The notes: a model not told the origin generated them from the letters alone. Positions 17,696-25,580 are shown, counted from the stretch's first letter. The stretch is 64,000 bases of DNA from Flavobacterium nitrogenifigens (GCF_003254565.1 NZ_QJRI01000173.1:124001-188000); one strand, 5' to 3'. Translations and numbers: made by a program.

Positions 17696-18153
17696 ATATT
17701 TTTATTTAATAAATTTTGAATCAACTCATCTAATGTTTTAAATTGTTGTACCGAATATCTTTCGCATACAATATCTATATTGCCTTTTCGCCAGAAATTC
17801 TCTTCAACAACTACTTTCATTTTATTCGATTGCGCATAAAGTCCAAACTCTAGCAACGATATTGGCGACATTGTATTTTCTGCAAAATACATGATAACAA
17901 TATCTGCTTTTTCAAGTGCATCAAGTTCCCAATTTACCTGTTCCTTAAAATGAATATTTTCTATGGTTTGTGACCAGCTGCTATCCCATTCATTTCTTCT
18001 GGGATTAAAAACAACAAATTGATCTTGCAGCAATTCTTCGCATTTTTTCTGCCAATCAACCGCTTTATCCATCTCTATAGAACCTGCTAAGAAAATGGTT
18101 TTTAAATCAATTTGCAAGGGAATTTCTTCTGGTGCTTTATAAATTTTCTTCAT
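17692..18153 (-). CDS. nucleoside 2-deoxyribosyltransferase-like protein
   Basis: 153 residues matching the Nuc_deoxyrib_tr_2 family. An N-terminal FLAGSIEM nucleotide-binding segment is followed by NPRRNEWDSSW and the probable catalytic Glu in SLLEFGLYA. Relatives cleave or exchange N-glycosidic bonds, and in this neighbourhood the substrate may be a nicotinamide or ADP-ribosyl nucleoside. It overlaps the NAMPT start by four bases (translational coupling) and begins only two bases after the phosphoesterase stop. The exact reaction is unknown. Confidence 0.75.
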   Translation of the reverse strand: MKKIYKAPEEIPLQIDLKTIFLAGSIEMDKAVDWQKKCEELLQDQFVVFNPRRNEWDSSWSQTIENIHFKEQVNWELDALEKADIVIMYFAENTMSPISLLEFGLYAQSNKMKVVVEENFWRKGNIDIVCERYSVQQFKTLDELIQNLLNKNI

Positions 18154-18155
18154 GA

Positions 18156-18887
18156 CTATTTATTTCTTCCTTTTTCATTTGGATAAAATGTCTGTACTGC
18201 ATCACTTTGCCAAAAGACTTTTGTTTCAACATCCAAACAAGTTAATTTACCATAAAAACCTGCTCCTGTATCAATATTCCAAACATTGCAACCTTGCATC
18301 GGAATTTCAACATCATAATGCAATGTTGGCGTGTGACCGATATAAATTTCATTAAAAAGCAATAATCGTTTTGGATATGAAAGCGAATCTTTTTGAATTC
18401 TTTTATCCATTGTCAAAGCCATTTCCCAAAGTGTTCTATCCCATGAATAATTGGTTTTGTAATGTTCTTTCTCTGGACCATGCATAGATGAAAACCCAGC
18501 ATGAATAAACAAATTGTTATTTTCGTCTACAAAGTAATCTTTCATTCCGTTGAAGAATTCAAGATGCTTTTCTTTATCTGAAGAATCAATTCCTTTATAA
18601 CTTTCTATAGTCGATTTTCCTCCGTGCAAAAACCAAATGTCATTTACAACATCATTCTCTAACCATTCCTGACACCAGGCATCATGATTTCCTTTTATAA
18701 AAACACATTCCTGCTTTTGAGATAAATCAATAAGGAAATCAATTAATTGTTTCGATTCGCTCCAACCGTCAACATAATCTCCTAGAAAAATAAATCGGTC
18801 CTTTTCTGAATAATTAATTCTTTCTAATAACTGAATTAAAGCTTTTAATCCGCCATGAATGTCTCCAAAAACTAAGGTTCTTTTCAT
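18156..18887 (-). CDS. metallophosphoesterase (PPP/ApaH-like)
   Basis: 243 residues with the full calcineurin-like dimetal set: GDIHG (8-12), GDYVDG (about 36-41), GNHD, FIHAG and IGHT. The arrangement resembles bacterial PPP-type phosphatases and ApaH diadenosine tetraphosphatase. Inside an ADP-ribose cluster, a plausible substrate is ADP-ribose 1''-phosphate or its cyclic form made by KptA; this is inference. It sits two bases from each neighbour, so it is clearly part of the operon. Confidence 0.85.
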   Translation of the reverse strand: MKRTLVFGDIHGGLKALIQLLERINYSEKDRFIFLGDYVDGWSESKQLIDFLIDLSQKQECVFIKGNHDAWCQEWLENDVVNDIWFLHGGKSTIESYKGIDSSDKEKHLEFFNGMKDYFVDENNNLFIHAGFSSMHGPEKEHYKTNYSWDRTLWEMALTMDKRIQKDSLSYPKRLLLFNEIYIGHTPTLHYDVEIPMQGCNVWNIDTGAGFYGKLTCLDVETKVFWQSDAVQTFYPNEKGRNK

Positions 18888-18889
18888 GA

Positions 18890-19729
18890 TTAACTAAACT
18901 TGTTATTCAGAGCTACATCCAGTTTTATTAGAAAATCTTTTCCAAATTTATCGTTCTCTAATTCTTCGTAAAGAAATGATGGTAATGTCTTCTCACAATT
19001 CTGTTTCTGACTTAAAATTGCCATAGACAATGCTGCAACGGTATCGGTATCTCCGCCGTAACTTATTCCTGTTTTTAGGCAATCTTTCATCGAAACAACT
19101 TCAGAAACCATTTTAATTACCGCTTGCGTGGTTGGATAGCCATGCATATCAATTGGAGAAGTTATTCTATAGTTTTCATTTTCTTTTAAAGTCTCGTTCA
19201 GAAAATTTGTCAAAGTAGATCCATCGCCAAGATTATATTTAAAATAATGAACTGCCAACGCAATACGTTTAGCACAGGTTATTCCTTCAACCGTATTATG
19301 CGAAGTTTTCGCCTGAATCTCACAGAACTCGAGTATTTGTTTGATATCTTTTAAATGTCCAATTGAATACGCTCTCATTGCAGAACCATTTCCGCTGCTT
19401 CCATTGTCGATTATTTTGATAAAATCGGAGCCATTTTTACTGGCATCTAAGGCATTGTAAACTCGGTCTGAATAACCGCGTCTTTTATCTCTATGAAATA
19501 CCTCAACAAACTTATCTGCTACTTTTATCTCGTTCCAATTATCATCTTCAAGCAGCAATTCTGAAATCGCAATTGCCATTTGAGTATCATCAGTATATTT
19601 TTTATAAATCTCTGTATACATTCCGTGTTTATCATACTGAGTCAGATTGTTGTTTTTAGAAATAAAATCTAAATCCCTAAACTCAAAACCTGCTCCGTAT
19701 GCATCGCCTATTGCTGCTTCTAAAATCAT
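18890..19729 (-). CDS. ADP-ribosylglycohydrolase (DraG/ARH family)
   Basis: 279 residues. Dinuclear magnesium-site motifs are present at both ends: GDAYGAGFEF and YTDDTQMAIAI in the N-terminal half, and YGGDTDTVAALSMAI near the C-terminus. The family removes ADP-ribose from Arg, Ser or nucleic acids, or cleaves small ADP-ribose esters. It lies two bases from the phosphoesterase and 19 from kptA. It would release free ADP-ribose inside the cell. Confidence 0.92.
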   Translation of the reverse strand: MILEAAIGDAYGAGFEFRDLDFISKNNNLTQYDKHGMYTEIYKKYTDDTQMAIAISELLLEDDNWNEIKVADKFVEVFHRDKRRGYSDRVYNALDASKNGSDFIKIIDNGSSGNGSAMRAYSIGHLKDIKQILEFCEIQAKTSHNTVEGITCAKRIALAVHYFKYNLGDGSTLTNFLNETLKENENYRITSPIDMHGYPTTQAVIKMVSEVVSMKDCLKTGISYGGDTDTVAALSMAILSQKQNCEKTLPSFLYEELENDKFGKDFLIKLDVALNNKFS

Positions 19730-19748
19730 AATTGTTGTGTTTGATTAT

Positions 19749-20297
19749 TTAAGATTTAAACTCGATATACTTTGCTGGAACTTCATCTGTCAACCAAACA
19801 TTGTTTTCAGACAAATAAAATTTGAATCCGTCTCTGTACATGGCACCGCTTCTAACGGTTAAAATTTGTGGAACTCCTCTTCTACTTCCCACTTTTGTTG
19901 CGGTTTCTTTGTCTTTGGAAAGATGCACATGCTGACGGTTCATTTTTTTCAAACCTTCTTTCTGAATACTTTCCATGAATTTTCCAACGGTTCCGTGATA
20001 CAGATATTCTGAAGGTTCTGTTTCGGCTAAATTCAATTCAACCGAAATTGAATGTCCCTGACTTGCACGGATTCTAGTTTTATCTTCGTTATAAGCGAAA
20101 CGCTTTTTATCGTTATTTTCGACTACGTAATCTAAAAGTTCGGCATCGAGACGATTCCCTTTTTTAGTACATTTTTCTATTAATTCATTGACATCTGCCC
20201 AACCGTTTTCGTCTAATTTTAATCCGATTTTTTCTGGCGAATGTCTGAGCACCAAACTCAAAAATTTGCTGACGCTCTTTGCTATATTTTCATTCAT
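19749..20297 (-). CDS. kptA: RNA 2'-phosphotransferase (Tpt1/KptA)
   Basis: 182 residues, full length. Conserved elements are KFLSLVLRHSP (Arg18), IRASQGHSI, YLYHGTV, HVHLSKD and GSRRGVPQIL, giving the Arg-His-Arg-Arg set of the family. The enzyme moves a 2'-phosphate from RNA to NAD, producing ADP-ribose 1''-2'' cyclic phosphate and nicotinamide; some homologues also ADP-ribosylate nucleic-acid ends. The adjacent macrodomain, phosphoesterase and NAMPT could recycle both products. No RNA ligase is visible nearby, so its RNA substrate is unclear. Confidence 0.93.
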   Translation of the reverse strand: MNENIAKSVSKFLSLVLRHSPEKIGLKLDENGWADVNELIEKCTKKGNRLDAELLDYVVENNDKKRFAYNEDKTRIRASQGHSISVELNLAETEPSEYLYHGTVGKFMESIQKEGLKKMNRQHVHLSKDKETATKVGSRRGVPQILTVRSGAMYRDGFKFYLSENNVWLTDEVPAKYIEFKS

Positions 20298-20321
20298 GAT
20301 TATTTTTTTTCTACCTACGAA

Positions 20322-20338
20322 ATGTTCCGATGGAACAT
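20322..20338. repeat. palindrome ATGTTCC-N3-GGAACAT
   Basis: A perfect palindrome lies in the 41-base gap between the macrodomain and kptA genes, preceded by CTACCTACGAA. Closely related copies lie at 34444-34460 and 34516-34533, so it belongs to a dispersed family and is probably not an operon-specific operator. Confidence 0.6.
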
Positions 20339-20845
20339 CTACAAAAGGCTTTTGTAAATCTTGTAATTTTCATCATCGAAACAGACAAATATTACCTTTT
20401 CTATTTCATTTGATTTATCGAAATCTTTTACAGTTCTTACTGCGATTTCTGCGGCTTTATCTTTTGGAAAATGATAAATTCCAGTACTTATATTCGGAAA
20501 AGCAATAGATTTAATTCCATTTTGAGTGGCTAGATTCAAACTATTTGTATAGCAATCAGCTAGTAACTTAGATTTTTCTTCTTTATCTCCATTCCAAACT
20601 GGTCCGACTGTATGAATAACATATTTTGAAGGTAGATTTCCCGCTGTTGTTATAACGGCTTCACCTGTTTTACATCCTCCCTGCTTATTTCTAATTTGGA
20701 CACATTCCTCTAAAATTGCTTTTCCTCCTTTTCTGTGAATCGCTCCATCAACTCCGCCTCCGCCCAATAACGAAGTATTGGCAGCATTGACAATCGCATC
20801 AACCTGAATTTCTGTTATATCCGCTTTAAGAAGTTCAATTTTCAT
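20339..20845 (-). CDS. macrodomain protein (ADP-ribose processing)
   Basis: 168 residues, a single macrodomain. The ADP-ribose pocket is recognisable: [15 protein letters not shown], then [11 protein letters not shown], and the phosphate loop [10 protein letters not shown]. This is the MacroD/YmdB-like class that hydrolyses O-acetyl-ADP-ribose, ADP-ribosyl-Glu/Asp or ADP-ribose 1''-phosphate. Together with KptA upstream in metabolic order, the last activity is attractive (inference). It lies 10 bases after the NADAR gene. Confidence 0.92.
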   Translation of the reverse strand: MKIELLKADITEIQVDAIVNAANTSLLGGGGVDGAIHRKGGKAILEECVQIRNKQGGCKTGEAVITTAGNLPSKYVIHTVGPVWNGDKEEKSKLLADCYTNSLNLATQNGIKSIAFPNISTGIYHFPKDKAAEIAVRTVKDFDKSNEIEKVIFVCFDDENYKIYKSLL

Positions 20846-20855
20846 TTTCCAAGTT

Positions 20856-21383
20856 TTATCTCAATTCATCCCTAACCTCCATCAAAGCAAAACCTAAAAG
20901 ATTCAAACCTTTCCACTTCTCAGGATTTAACGCCTCTGTATGATCGCTTGCCATTCCAATTCCCCAAATTGGATCTACGGGACTTGCTTCTACAATCACT
21001 CTATCGTTTGTGCTTAAAAGAAAGGTTTTCAATTCTTTATTTTGGTCGAATTTGTGAAAGTTCCCTTCTTTTACGATTTCAAATCGGTTTTCTAACCAGA
21101 TTTTATCATCGTAGTTTCTCACTTTACGGCCTAATTTTTTGGCTTCGGCAGGTGAATTGCATTTTATGATTTTTTCTAAAATTTCCTGATCCTTAAACAA
21201 TTCAGCCTTTTTTGCCATCATCCAATGTTCGGCTGTTTTGTAAGTCACACCATTAACTTCAAAAGAGCTTAACCACCATTGGCTGAAACAGGTTTTGGTA
21301 ATCATTCCGTCTTTGCTTGGCTGATGTCCCCAGAAAAGTAAAAATTTACTTTCTGGAGCTATAGTATCTATATTGTATTTCAT
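20856..21383 (-). CDS. NADAR domain protein (YbiA-like N-glycosidase)
   Basis: 175 residues from the ATG at 21383; an upstream TTG at 21404 is in frame but less likely. Family motifs are [34 protein letters not shown] and WGIGM near the C-terminus. NADAR proteins cleave N-glycosidic bonds, including ADP-ribosyl-guanosine in nucleic acids and riboflavin intermediates. Its position between a Prs-like kinase and a macrodomain supports a role in ADP-ribose release. Confidence 0.9.
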   Translation of the reverse strand: MKYNIDTIAPESKFLLFWGHQPSKDGMITKTCFSQWWLSSFEVNGVTYKTAEHWMMAKKAELFKDQEILEKIIKCNSPAEAKKLGRKVRNYDDKIWLENRFEIVKEGNFHKFDQNKELKTFLLSTNDRVIVEASPVDPIWGIGMASDHTEALNPEKWKGLNLLGFALMEVRDELR

Positions 21384-21508
21384 TTTCTTTGTTTTTTGTT
21401 TCAAGTTTAAAGTTTCAGGTTTTTCACTGAACTTGAAAACTGTTTTTAACTTGAAACAGTTAGCTTTTTTTTGTTTCAGGTTTACGTTACACAGAGGACT
21501 TGAAACAT

Positions 21509-22342
21509 TTAAACTAATTGATCTAATCCAATCACTTGAACACTATCACCTTCAAAATCTTTAAAAGAGTTTGTGGTAAAAATTCCATCGAAGCAGTTTA
21601 AAACTTCAAAACCTTTATTGAAAATTCCGTGGCTTACAGATAAGTATAATTTTCCGGCATTTTTCTTTTTTAATTCTTCAGCTAATCCTACGAAAGTTCC
21701 TCCTCCATCGCAGATATCATCCACAATTAAACAATCCATTCCTTGCAAATCATCTTCATACACTTTAAAACCAGATAGTTTTCCTGTTTTAACATCTCGG
21801 CTTTTACTGCATTCTACCACTTCAACTCCGCCTAAAAACTCAGATACTTTGTAGATTTTTTTCAAAGCGCCTCCATCTGGAGAAATTAGTTTTACATCAT
21901 TTCCAATGTTTTCTAAAACTGCTTTTATAAAAGTATAATTCGGAATCACTGTACTATTATTCAACAAAGCTGGAGTAACCTCAGAGTGGGCATCAAAAAC
22001 AAAAACTTTGTTCAGCTGCATTGCATTTATAATATCAGCATACACTTTTACAGATAGCGGTTCGCCAGGAATCATAACACGATCTTGTCTAGCAGCTGGA
22101 AAGTACGGAATAAAAAGATCGATAATCTTCACATCCATTCTGCGTAACGCATCTACTGTAACGCATAATAAACCTAAATCGTTGAATGAATTTAATCTAT
22201 GTGTAATGGTTACTTTTCTATTGGCATCAAAATCTGGAGCAATTTTAATGTGTGGTTCTCCACCAGAAAATGTAAAACTTTGAAATTTGATTTCTTCCTG
22301 ATTTTGAAATGGAGCGAATTTTGGGTCGAGATTTAGTATCAT
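21509..22342 (-). CDS. ribose-phosphate pyrophosphokinase-like enzyme
   Basis: 277 residues, shorter than canonical Prs (about 310). The Prs fold is recognisable by PYFPAARQDR (ATP loop), VFDAHS, LISPDGGALKK and the PRPP-type loop VDDICDGGGTF. Departures from housekeeping Prs include FSGGE where FSDGE is expected and DGGGT where DTxGT is expected, so substrate choice may differ. It is the first structural gene after the Nudix regulator, with palindromic operators in its promoter. It may supply PRPP to NAMPT or, as in the phage NARP1 pathway, pyrophosphorylate ADP-ribose. Confidence 0.88.
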   Translation of the reverse strand: MILNLDPKFAPFQNQEEIKFQSFTFSGGEPHIKIAPDFDANRKVTITHRLNSFNDLGLLCVTVDALRRMDVKIIDLFIPYFPAARQDRVMIPGEPLSVKVYADIINAMQLNKVFVFDAHSEVTPALLNNSTVIPNYTFIKAVLENIGNDVKLISPDGGALKKIYKVSEFLGGVEVVECSKSRDVKTGKLSGFKVYEDDLQGMDCLIVDDICDGGGTFVGLAEELKKKNAGKLYLSVSHGIFNKGFEVLNCFDGIFTTNSFKDFEGDSVQVIGLDQLV

Positions 22343-22352
22343 GGTTTTTTAT

Positions 22353-22373
22353 TTTGCGTTAATTATACGCAAA
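22353..22373. promoter_or_regulatory. NrtR-type operator copy 1: TTTGCGT-N7-ACGCAAA
   Basis: A 21-bp palindrome with perfect 7-bp arms. It overlaps the -7 element (TACATTTG, minus strand, 22377-22370) of the Prs-like gene, the position expected of a repressor site. A second copy lies 52 bases away. Confidence 0.7.
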
Positions 22374-22399
22374 TGTAGAATTAAATTTTAAATAAACAA
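22370..22399 (-). promoter_or_regulatory. promoter of the Prs-to-NAMPT genes
   Basis: On the minus strand TTG (22399-22397) and TACATTTG (22377-22370) are separated by 19 bases, a good Bacteroidota promoter. It overlaps one palindrome and lies next to the other. Confidence 0.6.
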
Positions 22400-22404
22400 T
22401 TTAT

Positions 22405-22425
22405 TTTGTGTAAAAATTACGCAAA
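22405..22425. promoter_or_regulatory. NrtR-type operator copy 2: TTTGTGT-N7-ACGCAAA
   Basis: Same architecture as copy 1, with one base change in the left arm. It overlaps the last codons of the regulator gene. Two sites flanking the promoter suggest cooperative repression. Confidence 0.65.
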
Positions 22426-23109
22426 CTTTATTTCGAAGTGAAAGCCTTTATCAATTAACTCATTATATTTCAATTTATTAAACTTAAAAAGCTTTGCCGG
22501 ACGTCCTGTTTTAATTGGCGAAAATTTTTCTGTTTCTTCTAAAATACCATAGCTGAGTATTTTTTTTCTGAAGTTTCTGCGGTCTATTTCTTTTTCTAAA
22601 ATCGTGCAGTAAAGGTTTTCAAGATCTGAAAACAAGAATTCTTCTGGAAGTAAATCGAAACCAATTGGTTCGTATGTCAATTTGGCTTTAAGCCTTTCTA
22701 TTCCTTTTTCTAAGATCAAATTATGGTCGAATGCCAAAGGTGGAATTTCATCTATCTTAAACCACTGTACTCGTTCGGCATCTGTATCAGCTTTAATTTC
22801 CAAATTCGAAGCATCAACTAAAGCATAATACGCTACTGAAATCACACGATTTCTGGAATCTCTATGGATATCATCGCCAAAAGTGTACAATTGTTCCATA
22901 AAAGTCAATTGTACATTGGTTTCTTCATGCAATTCGCGAATAACAGCGTCACTTAAAGATTCATCATTTTGAACCAAACCACCAGGCAATGCCCAATATC
23001 TATCCGCTGAACCAAATTTCTGCTCAATCAATAGTACATATAAATCATTATTCTTGTATCCAAAAACAATCGCATCTACAGCAATTCTAATATTTTGTAA
23101 TTTTTCCAT
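22417..23109 (-). CDS. nrtR: NrtR-type Nudix transcriptional regulator
   Basis: 230 residues from the ATG at 23109. The N-terminal Nudix domain (about 1-140) has an almost complete Nudix box, with the conserved Glu in NDES and RELHEETNV; only the last Gly is replaced. The C-terminal winged helix (about 150-230) has GFDLLPEEFLFSDLENLY and FRKKILSYGILEE. NrtR proteins repress NAD-biosynthesis genes and release DNA on binding ADP-ribose or NAD-derived ligands. The downstream gene content fits exactly. Whether it still hydrolyses a substrate cannot be judged. Confidence 0.9.
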   Translation of the reverse strand: MEKLQNIRIAVDAIVFGYKNNDLYVLLIEQKFGSADRYWALPGGLVQNDESLSDAVIRELHEETNVQLTFMEQLYTFGDDIHRDSRNRVISVAYYALVDASNLEIKADTDAERVQWFKIDEIPPLAFDHNLILEKGIERLKAKLTYEPIGFDLLPEEFLFSDLENLYCTILEKEIDRRNFRKKILSYGILEETEKFSPIKTGRPAKLFKFNKLKYNELIDKGFHFEIKFA

Positions 23110-23128
23110 AATCCTAAATCCTATCAAA

Positions 23129-23136
23129 CAAATATA
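23129..23136 (-). promoter_or_regulatory. -7 element TATATTTG of nrtR
   Basis: An exact minus-strand TAnnTTTG match lies about 20 bases before the regulator start at 23109. No TTTGCGT palindrome lies here, so autorepression is not indicated. Confidence 0.45.
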
Positions 23137-23140
23137 ACGA

Positions 23141-23197
23141 ATGAGGACCAACTTTGTAATCTATGCTTGCGCAATAAATTACAAAGTTGGCCCTCAT
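23141..23197. repeat. 20-bp inverted repeat with 17-base loop
   Basis: Arms 23141-23160 and 23178-23197 (ATGAGG...TTTGTAAT and its complement) pair with a single mismatch. The loop contains TTGCGCAA. It sits between the PKD lipoprotein gene and nrtR without a T run. It could be a processed stem or a dispersed REP-like element. Confidence 0.6.
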
Positions 23198-23219
23198 TAC
23201 TATTTTTACAAGCGGTATT

Positions 23220-23588
23220 TTAGTTGACCGTTACACTTTTCTTTGGACTAACAGTACAACTTCCGCCATCTTTTTTTAGCGTTACATCAGCTTTTACTTC
23301 AAAAGTTCCCGCGGTACTATAAGTATGTGATACAGCTCCGGTCGAAGTATTTATGGTTTCTGTTTTTCCATCGCCAAAAGTCCATTTAACAGAAGCTACT
23401 GTATTGCTACCACTGTATTTTATGGAGTAGTTAATTATTTTCGAATTTGTTCCATCTGCCGAATGCTTTAATTCTGTTAATATTGAGTCTCCAAAACAAT
23501 CTACAATTGCTTCATCGTCACTTTTACTGCAAGAAATAATTGCAAAAAAGAGCATAGGAAACATCAAAATAGGCATAATCTTTTTCAT
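23220..23588 (-). CDS. small lipoprotein with PKD-like domain
   Basis: 122 residues. The lipoprotein signal ends FFAIISC and is followed by SKSDDE, an acidic stretch typical of surface export in Flavobacteria. Residues about 45-120 form one PKD/immunoglobulin-like domain (KWTFGDGKTETINTSTG, then SHTYSTAGTFEVKADVT). Such domains bind proteins or glycans at the cell surface. There is no clear partner; it stands alone between LysR and nrtR. Confidence 0.8.
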   Translation of the reverse strand: MKKIMPILMFPMLFFAIISCSKSDDEAIVDCFGDSILTELKHSADGTNSKIINYSIKYSGSNTVASVKWTFGDGKTETINTSTGAVSHTYSTAGTFEVKADVTLKKDGGSCTVSPKKSVTVN

Positions 23589-23656
23589 AATCGGAAATTT
23601 TTAGTGGTTTATATATCAAAATTAGTCTTTTATGCTATAAGAACAAATGATCGAAA

Positions 23657-24562
23657 TCATAATCTATTTCCAAAAAACAGTTTTAACTCCTTCTCAATAA
23701 TATCAAAAAACGACTTTACATTATTATTTTTTGGCGCCAATAAATACACAAACTCTTCTGGAACATGAAAGCTATTCCAAACTAACTGCAGTTTATTTTC
23801 TTTAATGTAATGTCTTGCGTTGCAATTCCAAGTTGCGGCTATTCCTTCATTTTTAGCCAAAAGTCTCAACATTTCAGATTCTGAAGGTATAATGTAATTA
23901 GGAACCATCGATGGCCTTTTTTTATTAAAAGCATGCAACCAGAATAATTTTATGTGTGGAATGCGTGCATCGTGACTATACCATTTTTGTGCATTCAGCC
24001 ATTGTTCAATTTCAGTAAAATTATCTGATTTTAATTTCTGACGAAACTCTGTTATATCTAAACTTATTGGAGCAACTAAAATCAGTTTGATTTTTCCAAC
24101 AATTTCATAAGTCGTATCAAAAGTGTCAAATCTTTTGGTTGTAATGGCAAAGTCAAGTTTTTTAGCATCAACTAAGGCAAAAAGTTCGTCGTTTTCTGCA
24201 AAAGTAAAATCAATTAAATCAAACTTTGAAATTAAAAGATTGCCAACACAGTCAAAAAGATGTTTCGAGATTCCAACAGAAATTAATCGATTAGCATCTT
24301 CTGCTTTAGCTCTGAAACTGGTTTCGACACTTTCGAGCCTGTCAAGAGCGTCTATAATCAAATTATTCAGTAACTTAGCGTATTCGGTTGGTTCAACGCC
24401 TTTTGATTTCCGGTTAAATAATTTATTTCCGACGTGCGCCTCAAGCATTGAAATCTGCTGACTAACCGCAGGCTGACTCATAAATAATTCCTTCGCAGCC
24501 ACTGAAAAATTACCGTTTTTGTAAACTGCCTTAAAAGTTCTGTACCATTCTAGATTTACCAT
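23657..24562 (-). CDS. LysR family transcriptional regulator
   Basis: 301 residues. The N-terminal winged helix (residues 1-60, with NGNFSVAAKELFMSQPAVSQQI) is followed by the periplasmic-binding-like effector domain. It is divergent from a secreted DJ-1-like gene with a spacer of only 85 bases holding -7 elements in both directions. This is the classical LysR arrangement, so it probably activates the DJ-1/YqhD pair, perhaps in response to reactive aldehydes (inference). Confidence 0.9.
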   Translation of the reverse strand: MVNLEWYRTFKAVYKNGNFSVAAKELFMSQPAVSQQISMLEAHVGNKLFNRKSKGVEPTEYAKLLNNLIIDALDRLESVETSFRAKAEDANRLISVGISKHLFDCVGNLLISKFDLIDFTFAENDELFALVDAKKLDFAITTKRFDTFDTTYEIVGKIKLILVAPISLDITEFRQKLKSDNFTEIEQWLNAQKWYSHDARIPHIKLFWLHAFNKKRPSMVPNYIIPSESEMLRLLAKNEGIAATWNCNARHYIKENKLQLVWNSFHVPEEFVYLLAPKNNNVKSFFDIIEKELKLFFGNRL

Positions 24563-24581
24563 GACATAAATTTATTTATAA

Positions 24582-24589
24582 CAAACATA
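24582..24589 (-). promoter_or_regulatory. -7 element TATGTTTG of the LysR gene
   Basis: An exact minus-strand TAnnTTTG match, 20 bases from the LysR start. Confidence 0.4.
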
Positions 24590-24623
24590 GTTTATTTTAT
24601 TTTTACTGATATCACATTCGACG

Positions 24624-24631
24624 TAAATTTG
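24624..24631 (+). promoter_or_regulatory. -7 element TAAATTTG of the DJ-1-like gene
   Basis: An exact TAnnTTTG match lies 16 bases before the ATG at 24648, in the divergent LysR spacer. Confidence 0.45.
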
Positions 24632-24647
24632 TTCAAAATTTAATATT

Positions 24648-25409
24648 ATGAAGAAAATAGCACTATTCGCAATAACTGCATTTACAGCTGTAAGCATTTC
24701 AGCTGAGGCTCAAAAATCAAACAAGAAGAGTATGAAAAAGGTATTATTTGTTGTTACCAGCAATGACAAACTGGGCAATACAGGAGAAAAAACAGGATTC
24801 TGGTCAGAAGAATTTGCTGCACCATATTATGAATTATTAGATCAAGGAGTAGAAATTACAATTGCGTCTCCGCTTGGAGGCCAACCACCAATTGATCCAA
24901 AAAGTGCCGATCCAGCTTCGGCAACTGAAGACACAAAACGTTTTGACGCTGATAAGGTTTTACAGGAAAAACTAAAAAACACTTTAAAACTTTCGACAGT
25001 AAACCAAAAAGATTACGATGCTGTATTTTATCCAGGAGGCCACGGTCCGCTTTGGGATTTAGTCCAAGATAGAAATTCTATTGCTTTAATCGAATCTTTT
25101 TACACCCACAATAAACCGGTAGCGTTTGTTTGTCACGCTCCTGCCGTTTTAAAAAATGTAAAAGTAAACGGCGAATATTTAGTAAAAGGTAAAAAAATAA
25201 CCGGATTTACAAATGACGAAGAAGAAGCGGTTGGTTTAACTAAAGTAGTTCCGTTTTTATTGGAAGATGCTTTAGCTTCAAACGGCGGAATTTTTTCTAA
25301 AGGACCAAACTGGCAACCTTACGCTGTTGAAGACGGGCTTTTGATTACAGGTCAAAATCCAGCATCGTCTAAATTAGTAGCCGATAAATTATTAAAGAAA
25401 TTGAATTAA
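24648..25409 (+). CDS. secreted DJ-1/PfpI (Hsp31-like) protein
   Basis: 253 residues with an N-terminal signal peptide (to about 21, ISAEAQ) ahead of the DJ-1/PfpI fold. The nucleophilic Cys is in VAFVCHAPA and the acidic partner in the FWSEEFAAPYYELL region; the glycine-rich YPGGHGPLWD loop is conserved. Relatives act as glyoxalase III, deglycase-like or chaperone proteins. Export to the periplasm is less usual for the family. It lies upstream of the YqhD-like aldehyde reductase, suggesting a shared role in carbonyl stress. Confidence 0.85.
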   Translation: MKKIALFAITAFTAVSISAEAQKSNKKSMKKVLFVVTSNDKLGNTGEKTGFWSEEFAAPYYELLDQGVEITIASPLGGQPPIDPKSADPASATEDTKRFDADKVLQEKLKNTLKLSTVNQKDYDAVFYPGGHGPLWDLVQDRNSIALIESFYTHNKPVAFVCHAPAVLKNVKVNGEYLVKGKKITGFTNDEEEAVGLTKVVPFLLEDALASNGGIFSKGPNWQPYAVEDGLLITGQNPASSKLVADKLLKKLN

Positions 25410-25580
25410 AAAAGGACTAAGGGACTGAGATGCTAAGGTTCTAAGATTTCTTTTAGTTGCTTAAAAACTCAATCTCTTATTTCATTACTATTAAAAATTA
25501 AACAAACAACAATGTGCTAGGCTACAGATAAGTACAAATAAAAAAACTTAGCAGCTTAGCAGCTTAGAACCTTAAAAAAA
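25410..25580. repeat. CTTAG/CTAAG-rich spacer with inverted repeat
   Basis: AGGTTCTAAG (25436-25445) and CTTAGAACCT (25563-25572) are complementary, and GCAGCTTAG is repeated. This resembles the word-repeat spacers elsewhere in the window. No reading frame or clear terminator is present. Confidence 0.45.

Noticed and set aside
16226..23109. DarTG-like toxin-antitoxin interpretation of the macro/NADAR genes
   Set aside because: No ADP-ribosyltransferase toxin is present in the cluster, and NAMPT, Prs-like and NrtR point to metabolism or NAD repair.
22417..23109. Calling the Nudix protein a plain ADP-ribose pyrophosphatase
   Set aside because: It has an extra C-terminal winged-helix domain and adjacent palindromic operators, which fit an NrtR-type regulator better.
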